From the NCBI GenBank assembly GCA_036015235.1, contig CP107926.1:8613501-8677500 (forward strand): 64,000 nucleotides of DNA, given 5' to 3'. Position numbers and translations under genes: made by a program. Under the pieces are notes generated by a model. That model had not been told where the DNA came from. It was given only the letters and a program-made list of their open reading frames with translations, and did not search any database. Positions 47,601 to 53,839 of the stretch are shown here, one piece after another. Position 1 is the stretch's first letter, and every line of letters starts with the position of its first letter. This DNA comes from Streptomyces sp. NBC_00433 (GTDB lineage: Bacteria; Actinomycetota; Actinomycetes; Streptomycetales; Streptomycetaceae).

Positions 47601-48980
47601 GCGGCCAGCACCCTGACCGGCAGCGTCGGCTACCAGAGCGAACACACCGACCCGACCACCGGCCAGGTCAACATGCACGCCCGCTGGTACACCCCCACCA
47701 CCGGCACCTTCACCTCCACCGACACCATCGACAACCCCGCCACCGGCACCTCCGTCAACGCCAACCCCTTCACCTACGGCAACGACAGCCCCCTCATAGG
47801 TACCGACCCCTCGGGACACGGCATCAACTGGGGGGACCTGGGGAAGTTCGCAGTGTTGGAGAACCCCTGGGCCGACGCCGCCGAGGTCTTCTGGAACGCC
47901 TGGACCGCCGGCTCGAACAGCATCAAGAGCTCCGACTGCACCGGATACGGGGCCGCGTTCTGCGCCATGAACTCGTCAGCGGTCACGCACAACCCCATCT
48001 ACACGAACCCGGTCTACTACAACCCCGACGAAGGCGATTCCACCCATCACGGTGGCGGGGGCAGGCCCACCCACCACGGTGGTGGCGGCAGCCCCTCCCA
48101 CCACCACGGCGGCGGTGGGCCCAGCGCCGCTGAGCGAGCAGCAGCAGCGGCTCGCGCGGCCGAACGCGCAGCCGCGGAGGCACGCGCCCGCGCAGAGGCC
48201 ATCCGACGGCACGCCGTCGCCCTCACCGCATCCATCGGCAAGTCCACCCTCACCGCCACCTCCGCAGCCGTCGCCCAAGCACCGGCCGCAGCGATCAACA
48301 TCGCCGGCGCCAGCACCTTCCTCAACAACGCCGCCTTCGCCGTCGCGGCGGGAGCAACCACAGCCGCGGTCTGCGCGACCATCGGGTGCAAACTCCCGAA
48401 GGACTCCCTCAACCAGAACTGTTCTGCCGGAACCAGTGAAGGTTGGCAGTTTCCCCTACCGCTTGATGCGCAAGATCGCGCGACCGGCGTGCTGGCCTGT
48501 GTCACCGGTAAGAGTCTCCGACCTTCGGGAACATCTCCGGTGACAGGATCCGCGAGGGCAACGCTTTCGGGATACAGTAAATCTCAGGATTACGTTGATA
48601 ATGTGATGGGTCTCGACCCGGCTAAGGTGGTGAACGCTTGCCATTTGCTCGCGGACACGCTTGGGGGGTCGGGTACAGATCAGAGAAATCTGGCAACGTG
48701 CTTCAGGGGCGTGAATACTAACGACCGAAGCGCAGGCAGTCACGGGGGCAACAACATGGTAACCATGGAAAAGAGAGTGAAAAAGGCGGCGCTTGCTGGG
48801 CAGAGTGTTACCTATTTGGTAGTGCCACTGTACCGCAATGCGTCCAGTAAGGTACCTTACCGCTTCCTTCTTTCCGCGCGCGGCTACTATTCGAGCGGTG
48901 TCCCCGGGTTGCGTTCGACGATGAAGATCGACAATACGTACGGTCCGACGGGTGTAAATATGGGTTACGTCATAAAGTAG
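38700..48980 (+). CDS. giant secreted Rhs/YD-repeat polymorphic toxin with C-terminal nuclease
   Basis: 3,426 residues. Signal peptide 1-29; DNRLRE-like domain about 367-484 (KVGTYDGGAHIGQSFIKV); beta-propeller of DxxGDG repeats about 762-998; two LamG/concanavalin-like domains about 1164-1388 and 1447-1674; long YD-repeat shell about 1680-3034 ending in the Rhs core (QVNMHARWYTPTTGTF, DPSGHG). A His/Gly linker follows (about 3114-3139), then a helical region. The C-terminus has NACHLLADTLGGSGTDQRNL (His 3315), similar to non-specific DNA/RNA endonucleases (Endonuclea_NS_2 type). DNA from about 48420 is AT-richer, suggesting a swapped toxin tip. GTG 38700 begins the signal peptide. Confidence 0.85.
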   Translation: MRRVVRWHCWAVVVSVVLAFWAQDGMAFAASQQTESVGTGLSRLFTWLGGADGSGPGSATGSADRVHRAPQTAGHPSGKAAGRSNGELAASTDLHTSADTGPSGTTWRGFDARTSKRAAAKSGASFDYFDNADGTYTRRVSQGVVNYQDAVGHWQPTDTTLKAASDGRLQEGANSLGVSFASQVVGGADRFSATTLSAATASVEAQADTGPDAPLATMTIPSAPVPESVSWSLSGASSVSASVSGSTAEYDGILPDTNVLLEANGDGIKESLVLNSAAAPTTWVFPMTLTGLSLSTAADGTVELVDDAGTVVASLPKAYAFDASVDPVSGEHRENWSVSYEIITVAGAPAIRMTLDPAWLHDPALKFPVTVDPTLTLSTSGQTDTTYVEYPYDEDFSSASVLKVGTYDGGAHIGQSFIKVPGLPVNNGYHITAAKLALFDIWAATCGSSTSYQVFPVASSWSVTGSKSWSDRPPTAAAIGTWTGTASSTVCANSSLDSGTGQWQYVQMSTGYFQNIAMGQTPNNGLSVFASGTDSTSWKQFDSDHVSGYAPIVELTYAPDKAADISRMYPVTGFTSSTLTPQLQARVTDSDSWPAASPTVNFALYDAAGTQLASSGYTSSQHWDVPVGTLNWDTSYYWTVSAYDGWTTKTSSTQTFSTAVAQPLVASRLAQNSGHGYDEEAGNFTTSATDAKVATVGPPLQVDRAYNSLDVRTSGAFGAGWSSLADMRVQPDDDGSGGVVVTGADGRQQRFGRNSSELHQIAGVGDQTGDGVDDAVAVDQTTGKLWLYKGPDYSALTRGLIGSGGWNGMKWLTGGDITGDGIGDVIAARTSDGTLWLYPGKAGGGLNTAVKIGSGGWNGMANLALTAPLKGDGRKDLVAAETSSSKLYAYPVLGGGTLDTRLEIGDGGWNGMAELMGGDFNGDGRGDVAAVEISTGLLWLYPGTGSGALAARVQLGPGWNSMVDLAPVDGISGDATTDFLATQKSSGIRFLYHSGASFSAGHSYNTKTATGMAVYTAAAGEFGTFGPLPGSNAGWALLDTSGTTYTFGQASGTSWKPTKVSDRYGRSLTLAYDSSAELKQVQSSVSHRSLYFTWTTPPQASHPHVATVTTDAATGGDAATAALWTYGYTRDDLTSVCPPSATAPATASDDCYAYTYAAGSNYPAAALDAGPRSYWRLDDPAGSGTTASSVLANEQTDAGVGTKVTLGGQTGPLTGSSATAATFAGAGYVTVPAAPLHASTSRAVSLWFKTSGKGVLIGDQEVSTAGATVATHTYAPVLYVGSDGKLHGHWWSAASSGTADFGSVSTVNNNTWHHAVLSSDGSVQALYLDGTQQDTLAGAPDDQRNAITYIGAGFAQGWLNAPADVSYFTGSISDVAFYDHPLTATQVTDLRTSGTSSASFLTRAANPSGRVTAEVTYDTAADRLTSVTDENGGTYTLGRPVVTGSSAVFRSAVLGADPVGYWPLGDDPGSSDADDDVNGGDGAYDDTTLGVAGPFSAGDATAPTAATFNGVDSSVLLPQDLGSAAAATAEMWFKTTKPNGILLGSASEPLGSDTLGEPLLWIGSDGKLYGGWFTSAGTPQLATTSTVTNGAWHHVVLTGTATKQALYLDGTLVKSADFAGTLGVLDYQYLGAGRTGTGFHALPDRTDVYFSGQLAQAALYATALTSAQVTDQWKAYHASSGTIATETVQVTGPGTGIESSQYDLSHGGRILSSTDGDDGTTSYGYDTGGFVHTVTDPQGDVTTTGHDSRGNAVSRTTCQDKSAAKCSTSFFTYYLNTTSADDPRNDEMLTSSDGRSADAGDTTYRTTYTYDAGGNKLTEKTPAVAGHTDGLISHRTYTTSSTAGYLPGTTAPAGLLATTTTPGGAQTSYVYYANGDLAQVTSPSGLRTAYVYDQLGRALTTTVTGTGVDNVTSDTYDASGRVLTQTAPPVTDQVNGAVVHTQQTTYTYDPDGNTLTTTVSDTTGGDTARTATNTYNAHGQLDTATDPMGHVTRYTYDAYGNQATKTEPGGRHYTFTYDAEARLLTTTLDNYTGSAATPATPAAQLLEQRTYRPDGRLDTVTDAIGVTTTYDYYDNGLTKQITDIGASGTAYVDEQDTYDAAGNLTEQLSKNGTLTTRHTVDAANRLLTETADPSGTGRTTAYTYDADSHLLTEATTDAAGDPPQQWTYTYDTAGDKLTAAQRADATTTLTTTWTYDQRGLATTMTDPRQNTYTYTYDEAGRPAQTVAPAITVTSPVDGSTSTAAPTTLTGYDTFGEQTETEDARGNITVTAYDADGRKTATTLPSYTPAGATDPLPATTTWTWDSDGNLTAQTDAAGHTTDYAYDQLGDQVSQTNPAIPVAGTMTRGTWTSTYDLAGNQLTQQSPYGAVTHATYDDLGRSQSTWSYVYLSQDAATKVQSTTSYSPAGEIAATTSATGLTQSATYDALGRTLSTADTSGHTTRYTYDLNDNTLSTALPDGSGQRTAYDAAGRKTATADLDTDGTVLRTTSATYDADSNLLSTTNALHTTETYTYDALGDLLTQTEPVAAGHAITTGYGYDAAGEKTAYTNGNGNTTYYTYTPWGLPDAKVVPATSTYTSPADRTTTQAYDALGQVTSSTLPGGVTLTTTYDALGDVTGQSGTGADAPTAARTFSYSLDQNLVATTAGSAQETYDTNALGQLLGAAGQAGASSFTYNPDGAMLSRTDAAGTSTYTYDTDGRQATTADPATGATLAYHYNSLSQPTSVTLGSGRDTRTFGYDTLHRLKSDTLSGPTGTQVAAVSYGYDDADQLTTRTTSGFAGAGTSSYGYDQAGRLTSWTSTPTGGTATTTPYRYDDDGNRTTAGTSTFTYDARDQLTFDGTTSYGYTARGTMTGSTVTTTGFTTTSTFDAYGQQATVGSTAYAYDALGRTTTAAGTPLAYSGQDNTLAADSTSTYTHDSAGALTAVAGTATPATLAFTDVHTDLVGQYAPDGTTLTGSAAYDPWGAPIAASTLTGSVGYQSEHTDPTTGQVNMHARWYTPTTGTFTSTDTIDNPATGTSVNANPFTYGNDSPLIGTDPSGHGINWGDLGKFAVLENPWADAAEVFWNAWTAGSNSIKSSDCTGYGAAFCAMNSSAVTHNPIYTNPVYYNPDEGDSTHHGGGGRPTHHGGGGSPSHHHGGGGPSAAERAAAAARAAERAAAEARARAEAIRRHAVALTASIGKSTLTATSAAVAQAPAAAINIAGASTFLNNAAFAVAAGATTAAVCATIGCKLPKDSLNQNCSAGTSEGWQFPLPLDAQDRATGVLACVTGKSLRPSGTSPVTGSARATLSGYSKSQDYVDNVMGLDPAKVVNACHLLADTLGGSGTDQRNLATCFRGVNTNDRSAGSHGGNNMVTMEKRVKKAALAGQSVTYLVVPLYRNASSKVPYRFLLSARGYYSSGVPGLRSTMKIDNTYGPTGVNMGYVIK
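48038..48115 (+). other. His/Gly-rich linker repeats in the Rhs protein
   Basis: Three imperfect 27-base-scale repeats encode HHGGGGRPT, HHGGGGSPS and HHHGGGGPS between the Rhs shell and the toxin tip. Possibly a flexible or metal-binding hinge. Confidence 0.6.
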
Positions 48981-48996
48981 AAGGGTGAATTCTGGC

Positions 48997-49593
48997 ATGA
49001 AAGACCGTGCTGCGGCTTCTGGGTGTTCCCCGGAATTGACGGAGCTGATGAGGCTGGTTACCCCGCCAGCTTCTGGCGGAATCCGATTGGATTGGGGTCG
49101 GGCCGTGCGAGAGTATGGTCACGGATTTCCTCGTGACTATATGGATTTTATGAGTGTGTACGGGGAGGGAGTCTTCGATGACTTCGTGTCGGTGAATGCT
49201 CCCTTCCCGGACGCCTACCCCGACGACCCCGACTCCAGTGTCCGAGGCGCAACGGCGAACGCCCGACTCATGGGAGAGGAGGATGAGTATGACGCTTCAG
49301 AGTTGCTGGTCGGGTGGGCGGACACGGTGGATGCAAATGTGCTGTGTTGGCGGATGACCGGCCCGGATCCGGATCGATGGACCACGGTGATCTTCGGCGC
49401 CGGTGATCCGTGGACCGAATTGGACTGCGGCATGGTCGAATTGCTCTGTCGTTGGGCCACCAATCGCATTCCATATTTCGGGGTTGCCCAGATGGAACTT
49501 CCATACCAAGGCAGTCGATTCCTGCGCAGCCGCGACATTAAAAGTCTTCGCCGTCAGGGTGTTGATGCGTGGGGGGGCGATCCGGCGACCTAA
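48997..49593 (+). CDS. SUKH-family immunity protein 1
   Basis: 198-residue SMI1/KNR4-type protein directly after the toxin stop (16 bp). Core FPRDYMDFMSVYGEGVFDDFVSVNAPF is the SUKH signature, and LCWRMTGPDPDRWTTVIF the second half. It is paralogous to the next gene. Position and family make it the probable cytoplasmic antidote to the nuclease tip. ATG 48997 is chosen; GTG 48985 is in frame. It shares the AT-richer composition of the toxin tip. Confidence 0.85.
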   Translation: MKDRAAASGCSPELTELMRLVTPPASGGIRLDWGRAVREYGHGFPRDYMDFMSVYGEGVFDDFVSVNAPFPDAYPDDPDSSVRGATANARLMGEEDEYDASELLVGWADTVDANVLCWRMTGPDPDRWTTVIFGAGDPWTELDCGMVELLCRWATNRIPYFGVAQMELPYQGSRFLRSRDIKSLRRQGVDAWGGDPAT

Positions 49594-49641
49594 AAATGAT
49601 CTGCTGGGCGTTACGTTTCCGTCGCGCAAGAAGGAGTGCGA

Positions 49642-50262
49642 GTGGTTTTGAAAAATTTGCTCCAGCTTGTCGCACCGCCAACCGCCACTAATTATGCGGT
49701 CGACTGGAGACGAGTAGCCCATGAATATAGGCATGGCTTCCCGAGGGATTATGTCGAATACGCTGACCGATATGGTGAAGGCGTCTTTGATGGATTCCTC
49801 AATGTGTTTCTCCCGTTTTCTGAGACGTACTTGAACGACCCTTCGAGTGAAGTTCGCGGAATAACAGCCGATGTGCGGCTGTCCTGCCTGATCGCGCGGC
49901 TCACGGGGGAGGTCGCGGGTGTGCGCAGTGGCGTGCGGGATGTGTACTGCGAGCCGGATGAGCTGGTCGGGTGGGGGCTCACGGTGGAGTCCGATGTGCT
50001 GTGCTGGCGGATGACGGACAGTGATCCGGACCGGTGGACCACAGTTGTCTGGAGGAGGCAGGTGCCCCCGCCGGCTTCGTGGATCGAGCTGGACTTCGGC
50101 ATGGGGGAGCTGCTGTCTTGTTGGGCCGGCGATGACATTCCTGGCTTCGGGGTGTCCCAGTTGGGCCGGCCGTACCGTGGCAGCCGGTTTCTGCGGTTCG
50201 GTGATGAGCGCCGGATGCGTGCCCAGGGTATGGATCCGTGGGGTCCGGATCCCGTGGGCTGA
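49642..50262 (+). CDS. SUKH-family immunity protein 2
   Basis: 206-residue paralogue of the preceding gene (FPRDYVEYADRYGEGVFDGF, LCWRMTDSDPDRWTTVVW, PYRGSRFLRFGDERRMRAQG). GTG 49642 lies 5 bases after AAGGAG; GTG 49636 overlaps that site and TTG 49648 is also possible. Its 5' third is AT-rich and its 3' part GC-rich, so it may be a recombinant. Likely a second or displaced immunity gene of the Rhs system. Confidence 0.83.
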   Translation: MVLKNLLQLVAPPTATNYAVDWRRVAHEYRHGFPRDYVEYADRYGEGVFDGFLNVFLPFSETYLNDPSSEVRGITADVRLSCLIARLTGEVAGVRSGVRDVYCEPDELVGWGLTVESDVLCWRMTDSDPDRWTTVVWRRQVPPPASWIELDFGMGELLSCWAGDDIPGFGVSQLGRPYRGSRFLRFGDERRMRAQGMDPWGPDPVG

Positions 50263-50337
50263 GAGCGGGGCCGGGGGCGTCGTATCCATGAGCGTGAGGG
50301 TGCTCGTCGAGTTGGGGCGAGTGGGAGGTGGAGTGGC

Positions 50338-50838
50338 GTGAGCGGCCACAAGGGGCGGCTGGCGGGGGTATTTTCGGCGGCCGGTGGGGTGGCGGTCGTG
50401 CTGGTGGCGTTCCAGCAGGACGGGTCGGGGGCGGTGCTGCTCGGGATCCTGGGCGGGTTGGCGGTGATGGTCGCCGTGCAGCCGGTGGGGGCGCTGGTCG
50501 GACTGGCGGTTGTGGTGGCGGGTGGTGGTCGGGTGGGGCGGGTGGTGGTGGGGTCAGGTCCTCGGGTCGGGGCTGTGGTGGTGGGGCGGGCAGTGGTGGA
50601 TGTGCGGTGGGTGCCGGTCGTCGTGGGGTTTCGGCTGCGTCGGGCGTCGGCCGGTCGCGTGGGGCTGGGGTTTCGTAGGTTCGCCGCGGTGTCGGGGCCG
50701 GTTGTGGCGGCGATGGTGCTGGTCTTGGTCGTACCGGCTCCGTACGGCTGGGCGGTCGGGGTCGGGGGCGGATTCGCACTGCTGGCACTGCTGTTCACTC
50801 CGGGGGCGGCCCCTCGAGGGTACGCATCTGCAGCGTGA
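50338..50838 (+). CDS. small integral membrane protein
   Basis: 166-residue Gly/Val-rich hydrophobic protein with three to four membrane segments (GVFSAAGGVAVVLVAF, AVLLGILGGLAVMVAV, AAMVLVLVVPAPYG, GFALLALLF). GTG start. It follows the immunity genes on the same strand. Family not recognised; a role in the toxin system is unproven. Confidence 0.55.
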   Translation: MSGHKGRLAGVFSAAGGVAVVLVAFQQDGSGAVLLGILGGLAVMVAVQPVGALVGLAVVVAGGGRVGRVVVGSGPRVGAVVVGRAVVDVRWVPVVVGFRLRRASAGRVGLGFRRFAAVSGPVVAAMVLVLVVPAPYGWAVGVGGGFALLALLFTPGAAPRGYASAA

Positions 50839-51293
50839 GGGGTCAGAGGAAGATGCCGGTGCAGCCGAGGGAATAGCTGCCCGGCCGGGGGCAGAAGGCC
50901 AGGCCGTGGGGGGTTGGCGCAATGCACACGGGTAGGGCGCTCCAGGGTTGGCAGAGGCTACGTATGGTTGGGATGGCAGATTTCTGGTGCGGTGTTTGTC
51001 CGCTTGCTACAGCCGCGTTGCCAGGGGAATCGGTGTCAGCGGCTGGCGTACTCGTGGAGCGAGCAGTCGTCCCTCGGTCCGCGGGTGTCGGATGGCCTGG
51101 CCGACTCGACGCTGGTTCTATGACGTTGCTGCCGGTGCTCCGAGAACGCTGCAAGGGGAGCGCGAGGGGAGCGCGGACGCCTTTGGACGCGGCAGTATGA
51201 GACGGCATCAGGGGATCGGGCACGTGTCTCTTGACCAGCCAAAACAGGATCCGGCGGCACTCCGTGGCATGGTGCGTCACGAACGCTCGCGTA
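50839..51293. other. intergenic, nothing recognised
   Basis: About 455 bp between the membrane-protein gene and the second tRNA 3' fragment. Open frames exist on both strands but none has protein-like composition. The 5' half of a tRNA is absent here too. Confidence 0.4.
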
Positions 51294-51336
51294 CTCGTAA
51301 TGCGTAGGTCTCGGGTTCGAATCCCGAAGGCGGCTC
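51294..51336 (+). other. 3' half of a tRNA gene (att-like copy B)
   Basis: CTCGTAA anticodon loop (anticodon CGT, Thr), variable and T-arm through AGGCGGCTC, identical to copy A over 39 bases plus one mismatch in the loop. The 5' arm does not fold with it, so this is a fragment. It is in the same orientation as copy A 14.7 kb away, as expected for att direct repeats of tRNA-targeted elements. Confidence 0.7.
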
Positions 51337-51455
51337 ACCAAAACCCCAGGTGTGAAAGCGCGCAAGACCTGAGCGACTGACGGCGGCGGAGCCGCCCCGC
51401 TTCCCACCCCACGACGAGAGGGGCAGCACCCCCAAAGGTGCCCCTTCGCGTCACC

Positions 51456-51810
51456 CCCGGCCCGAGAGCGTTGGCGACAGCTTCCAGCCCAAGGACATTC
51501 GCGTCCTTGACCAGTTACGACATCGTGCGGCTCGATCAGCTCGTTCGCCAACTCGGTTGCGTCCGAGCCTGTGAGAACGCGGTGGATCACAAGGCTCGGG
51601 TCCGATTGCGGTGCTTCGCTCAGTGCGTCCGCGCCTTCTCCGCCAACGATGATCAGGTGGAACAGTCCGGCCTTGGCAGCGGCTTTGCCGACCTGCTGAT
51701 GCCGGTACAAGGCTTCTGGTCCCCGTTCCGCCATGCGTTCGAGGACCGCCAGCCTTCGATGACCGACGCCGATGTCGGCCAGCCACTTCTTGCCCAGTCC
51801 GGGATGCCGC
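51456..51810 (-). pseudogene. unidentified reverse-strand coding remnant
   Basis: A reverse frame with reasonable GC third positions reads KKWLADIGVGHRRLAVLERM, KAAAKAGLFHLIIVGGEGAD and ELANELIEPHDVV. It has no acceptable start and runs upstream into the isolated CRISPR repeat. Not recognised; it does not resemble Cas1, Cas2 or Cas3. Confidence 0.3.
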
Positions 51811-51843
51811 CCATGCCGGCCACGACGTCGACGACAAGCTGCT

Positions 51844-51872
51844 CGGACCACCCCCGCCTGCGCGGGGAGAAC
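51844..51872 (-). CRISPR. isolated CRISPR repeat
   Basis: One exact 29-base copy of the array repeat (contains CCCCCGCCTGCGCGGGGAGA), 1.8 kb before the array at 53664. No second repeat lies within spacer distance on either side. Likely the end of a deleted or rearranged array. Confidence 0.75.
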
Positions 51873-51981
51873 GGTAGCGCGCCGACTTGATGACGGCCAT
51901 GGTGCTTCAGCTCACTCATCGGGCTGTCCAGATGTCGCAAAAACGGCCGTGCGGCTCGCAGCCCCGAGACAGCGTGGACCT

Positions 51982-52485
51982 ATGGAATCGATCCTTGGGA
52001 CACTCATCGCGGTAATCGGAACGCTCGCGGGCGCCGTTGTATCGACGCTTGTCCAGTCCCGCCAGAACAGGGCATCTGACGAGCGGGCCTCCTCTCAGCA
52101 GGTCCGACAGGAGCGGCTCGCCGCCTACAGCGGATTCGCGACGGCCATCGCCACCCTCCGAGGTGCAGAGATCCAGCGGTGGATAGCCAAACACGACCAT
52201 GGCGCCGACTCTGCGGCGTACGCGGAGGCCAAGGCAGAGAACTTCCGAGCTCGTACGGCGGCACGCAGTGCTCTCACCCAGGTACAACTGCTGATAGAGG
52301 ATGAAGAATTGCTCGCCGCGGGCCGCCGCACGCTGGGGGTGACCATCATCATCCACGAAGGGAGCGAGGTCGCCCTCATGCAGGAAGACGCCGACGCGTC
52401 ACGGCACGGACTTGATGTCTTCCTTTCCCTTGCGTCTCGTAAAGGGGGGATCTTGCGGCCAGCACCTATGCCCATGGCCGGATAG
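51982..52485 (+). CDS. membrane-anchored helical hypothetical protein
   Basis: 167 residues. One N-terminal helix (LGTLIAVIGTLAGAVVSTLV) anchors a long helical domain rich in Arg, Glu and Ala (QVRQERLAAYSGFATAIATL). Proteins of this shape are common in actinomycete integrative elements, of unknown function. The ATG at 51982 begins the membrane helix. Confidence 0.6.
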   Translation: MESILGTLIAVIGTLAGAVVSTLVQSRQNRASDERASSQQVRQERLAAYSGFATAIATLRGAEIQRWIAKHDHGADSAAYAEAKAENFRARTAARSALTQVQLLIEDEELLAAGRRTLGVTIIIHEGSEVALMQEDADASRHGLDVFLSLASRKGGILRPAPMPMAG

Positions 52486-52524
52486 TGATCACGTGCCGGT
52501 GAGTGCGAGTACCCAGTCCCTGTC

Positions 52525-52713
52525 GTGGCGCAGGCCACCGCCGGTCTACTGCCGCAACCGCTGCTCACCAATGCCGCGCTGCTGTCCGCGCTCGCCCGCC
52601 TCGATCCCGGCGCCGGCGTCGACCAGCTGGCGTACGCGGCCCGCCGAGTGTTCCTCACCCGCGCCGCTGGAGGGACGTCACGAGCGCCGACCGCAGTGTC
52701 GCGGCGTGGGTGA
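52525..52713 (+). CDS. small hypothetical protein
   Basis: 62-residue frame from GTG 52525 (AQATAGLLPQPLLTNAALLS, LDPGAGVDQLAYAARRVFL) with good third-position GC. It overlaps the next candidate in another frame. Resembles small accessory ORFs of integrative elements; no family assigned. Confidence 0.4.
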   Translation: MAQATAGLLPQPLLTNAALLSALARLDPGAGVDQLAYAARRVFLTRAAGGTSRAPTAVSRRG

Positions 52714-52943
52714 CGGTGTCAGCCGCTGGGACCCGGGTGGAGACGCTAACGGTCGGCGGCCGGGTCCACGTCGACGTCCGGGCGCCGCTCGGAGAGCTGG
52801 AGCCGGAAGACGAGTTCGACGACTACAAACCGGTCTGCGACTGCCCCAGGGTTCCGAGCGACTGGTGTCAGGCGTGCGCTGGTTGCGCGGCCTGCGGGAG
52901 TGCACCCACCGCCAGGGCCGGGCGTAACGCTGACGGAGAGTGA
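52680..52943 (+). CDS. small Cys-rich hypothetical protein
   Basis: About 88 residues reading SADRSVAAWVTVSAAGTRVE, LGELEPEDEFDDY and CDCPRVPSDWCQACAGCAACG. Two Cys pairs near the C-terminus could form a zinc site. No clear start codon; GTG codons near 52708-52717 are candidates. Overlaps the previous ORF. Unknown function. Confidence 0.35.
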   Translation, partial: TSADRSVAAWVTVSAAGTRVETLTVGGRVHVDVRAPLGELEPEDEFDDYKPVCDCPRVPSDWCQACAGCAACGSAPTARAGRNADGE

Positions 52944-53467
52944 GCGTTACACCAGCCCGAGAGCCAGGCGCCGCGCGTTTTTCACATCGCCCAACACCTG
53001 ACATCGAACAAACAGCAGATCAGCGCGGCTCTCGTTACACCACCACCGCGCCGACGTAGTGGCCAGGAAGTGTCCGCTTCTCGTGCTGATCTGGCTCCCA
53101 GAAGGCCGATTAGGCTCCATCCGTGCAGAACGTGCCAGTGTCACGTCCCGTTGATCTCACCGAATGTGAGCACCTGAGTCACCTTGTCGGGGCAGACCTG
53201 GGCGGCCGTCATGCCGCTCTGCGGCCGCCATTCCTGATATCGGGTTGGTGGTACTACCCAAGTCGATGCTGGACCTCAGCCATCCCGCTCTGACACGTTT
53301 TTGAAGTCGCCCCGCGAGGTGCGGCCGACTCCTCCTCCAAGGGAGAGTCGCGCCGTCTTGCTGTCCGATGGCGCCCGACTCCCCGGAAGGGGTGGAGGTC
53401 CCCGCGACCACGCGACGGGCCTGGACACCGGGGCCCGGCTGGGCCTCCTTGAGCCGAAGGGCCGGCG
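52944..53467. other. intergenic or degraded element DNA
   Basis: 524 bp with no recognisable gene. It presumably contains the promoter of the small membrane gene at 53468. Confidence 0.35.
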
Positions 53468-53839
53468 ATGACCGGACAGATAGACCTCGCCTTCCTCGTC
53501 TTCCTGATGCTGAGCGGCGCCGCGGTGTACGGGGCGTACCGCAATGAACGGCTGGGAGCCGCCCTGATGGTCGGCATGGGCGTCATGACACTGCTGTACC
53601 TGGTGGTGGCCAACTCCAGCCCGGCCCCCCAGCCGGTTGCACCCCCTTCCCCAGCCATCACCACAGACCACCCCCGCCTGCGCGGGGAGAACTCGACACC
53701 GGCTGCCGTGCCGAGTGCGATCTGCGGACCACCCCCGCCTGCGCGGGGAGAACCCGTGGGTGGTGACGATGTTGACGCCGACGACCGGACCACCCCCGCC
53801 TGCGCGGGGAGAACCTCGGCGGTCACTCCCTGGCCGTGA
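53468..53839 (+). CDS. small membrane protein whose 3' end runs into the CRISPR array
   Basis: Two hydrophobic helices (IDLAFLVFLMLSGAAVYGAY and AALMVGMGVMTLLYLVVA) separated by RNERLG, like the small membrane proteins of actinomycete integrative elements. After about residue 65 (PVAPPSPAITT) the frame is CRISPR repeat and spacer sequence until a chance stop at 53839. The native C-terminus has been replaced by the array. Confidence 0.55.
   Translation: MTGQIDLAFLVFLMLSGAAVYGAYRNERLGAALMVGMGVMTLLYLVVANSSPAPQPVAPPSPAITTDHPRLRGENSTPAAVPSAICGPPPPARGEPVGGDDVDADDRTTPACAGRTSAVTPWP

Noticed and set aside
45399..47819. Large reverse-strand reading frame over the Rhs gene
   Set aside because: It is an antisense shadow of the YD repeats, glycine and valine rich, without domains; the forward frame has clear Rhs motifs.
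50839..51293. Reverse frame of 145 codons near the second tRNA fragment
   Set aside because: Composition is Ser/Pro/Thr rich with mixed third positions and no recognisable fold.
51294..51336. Intact tRNA gene at 51.3 kb
   Set aside because: Same reason: the 5' half is missing and the bases before CTCGTAA do not form the anticodon stem.
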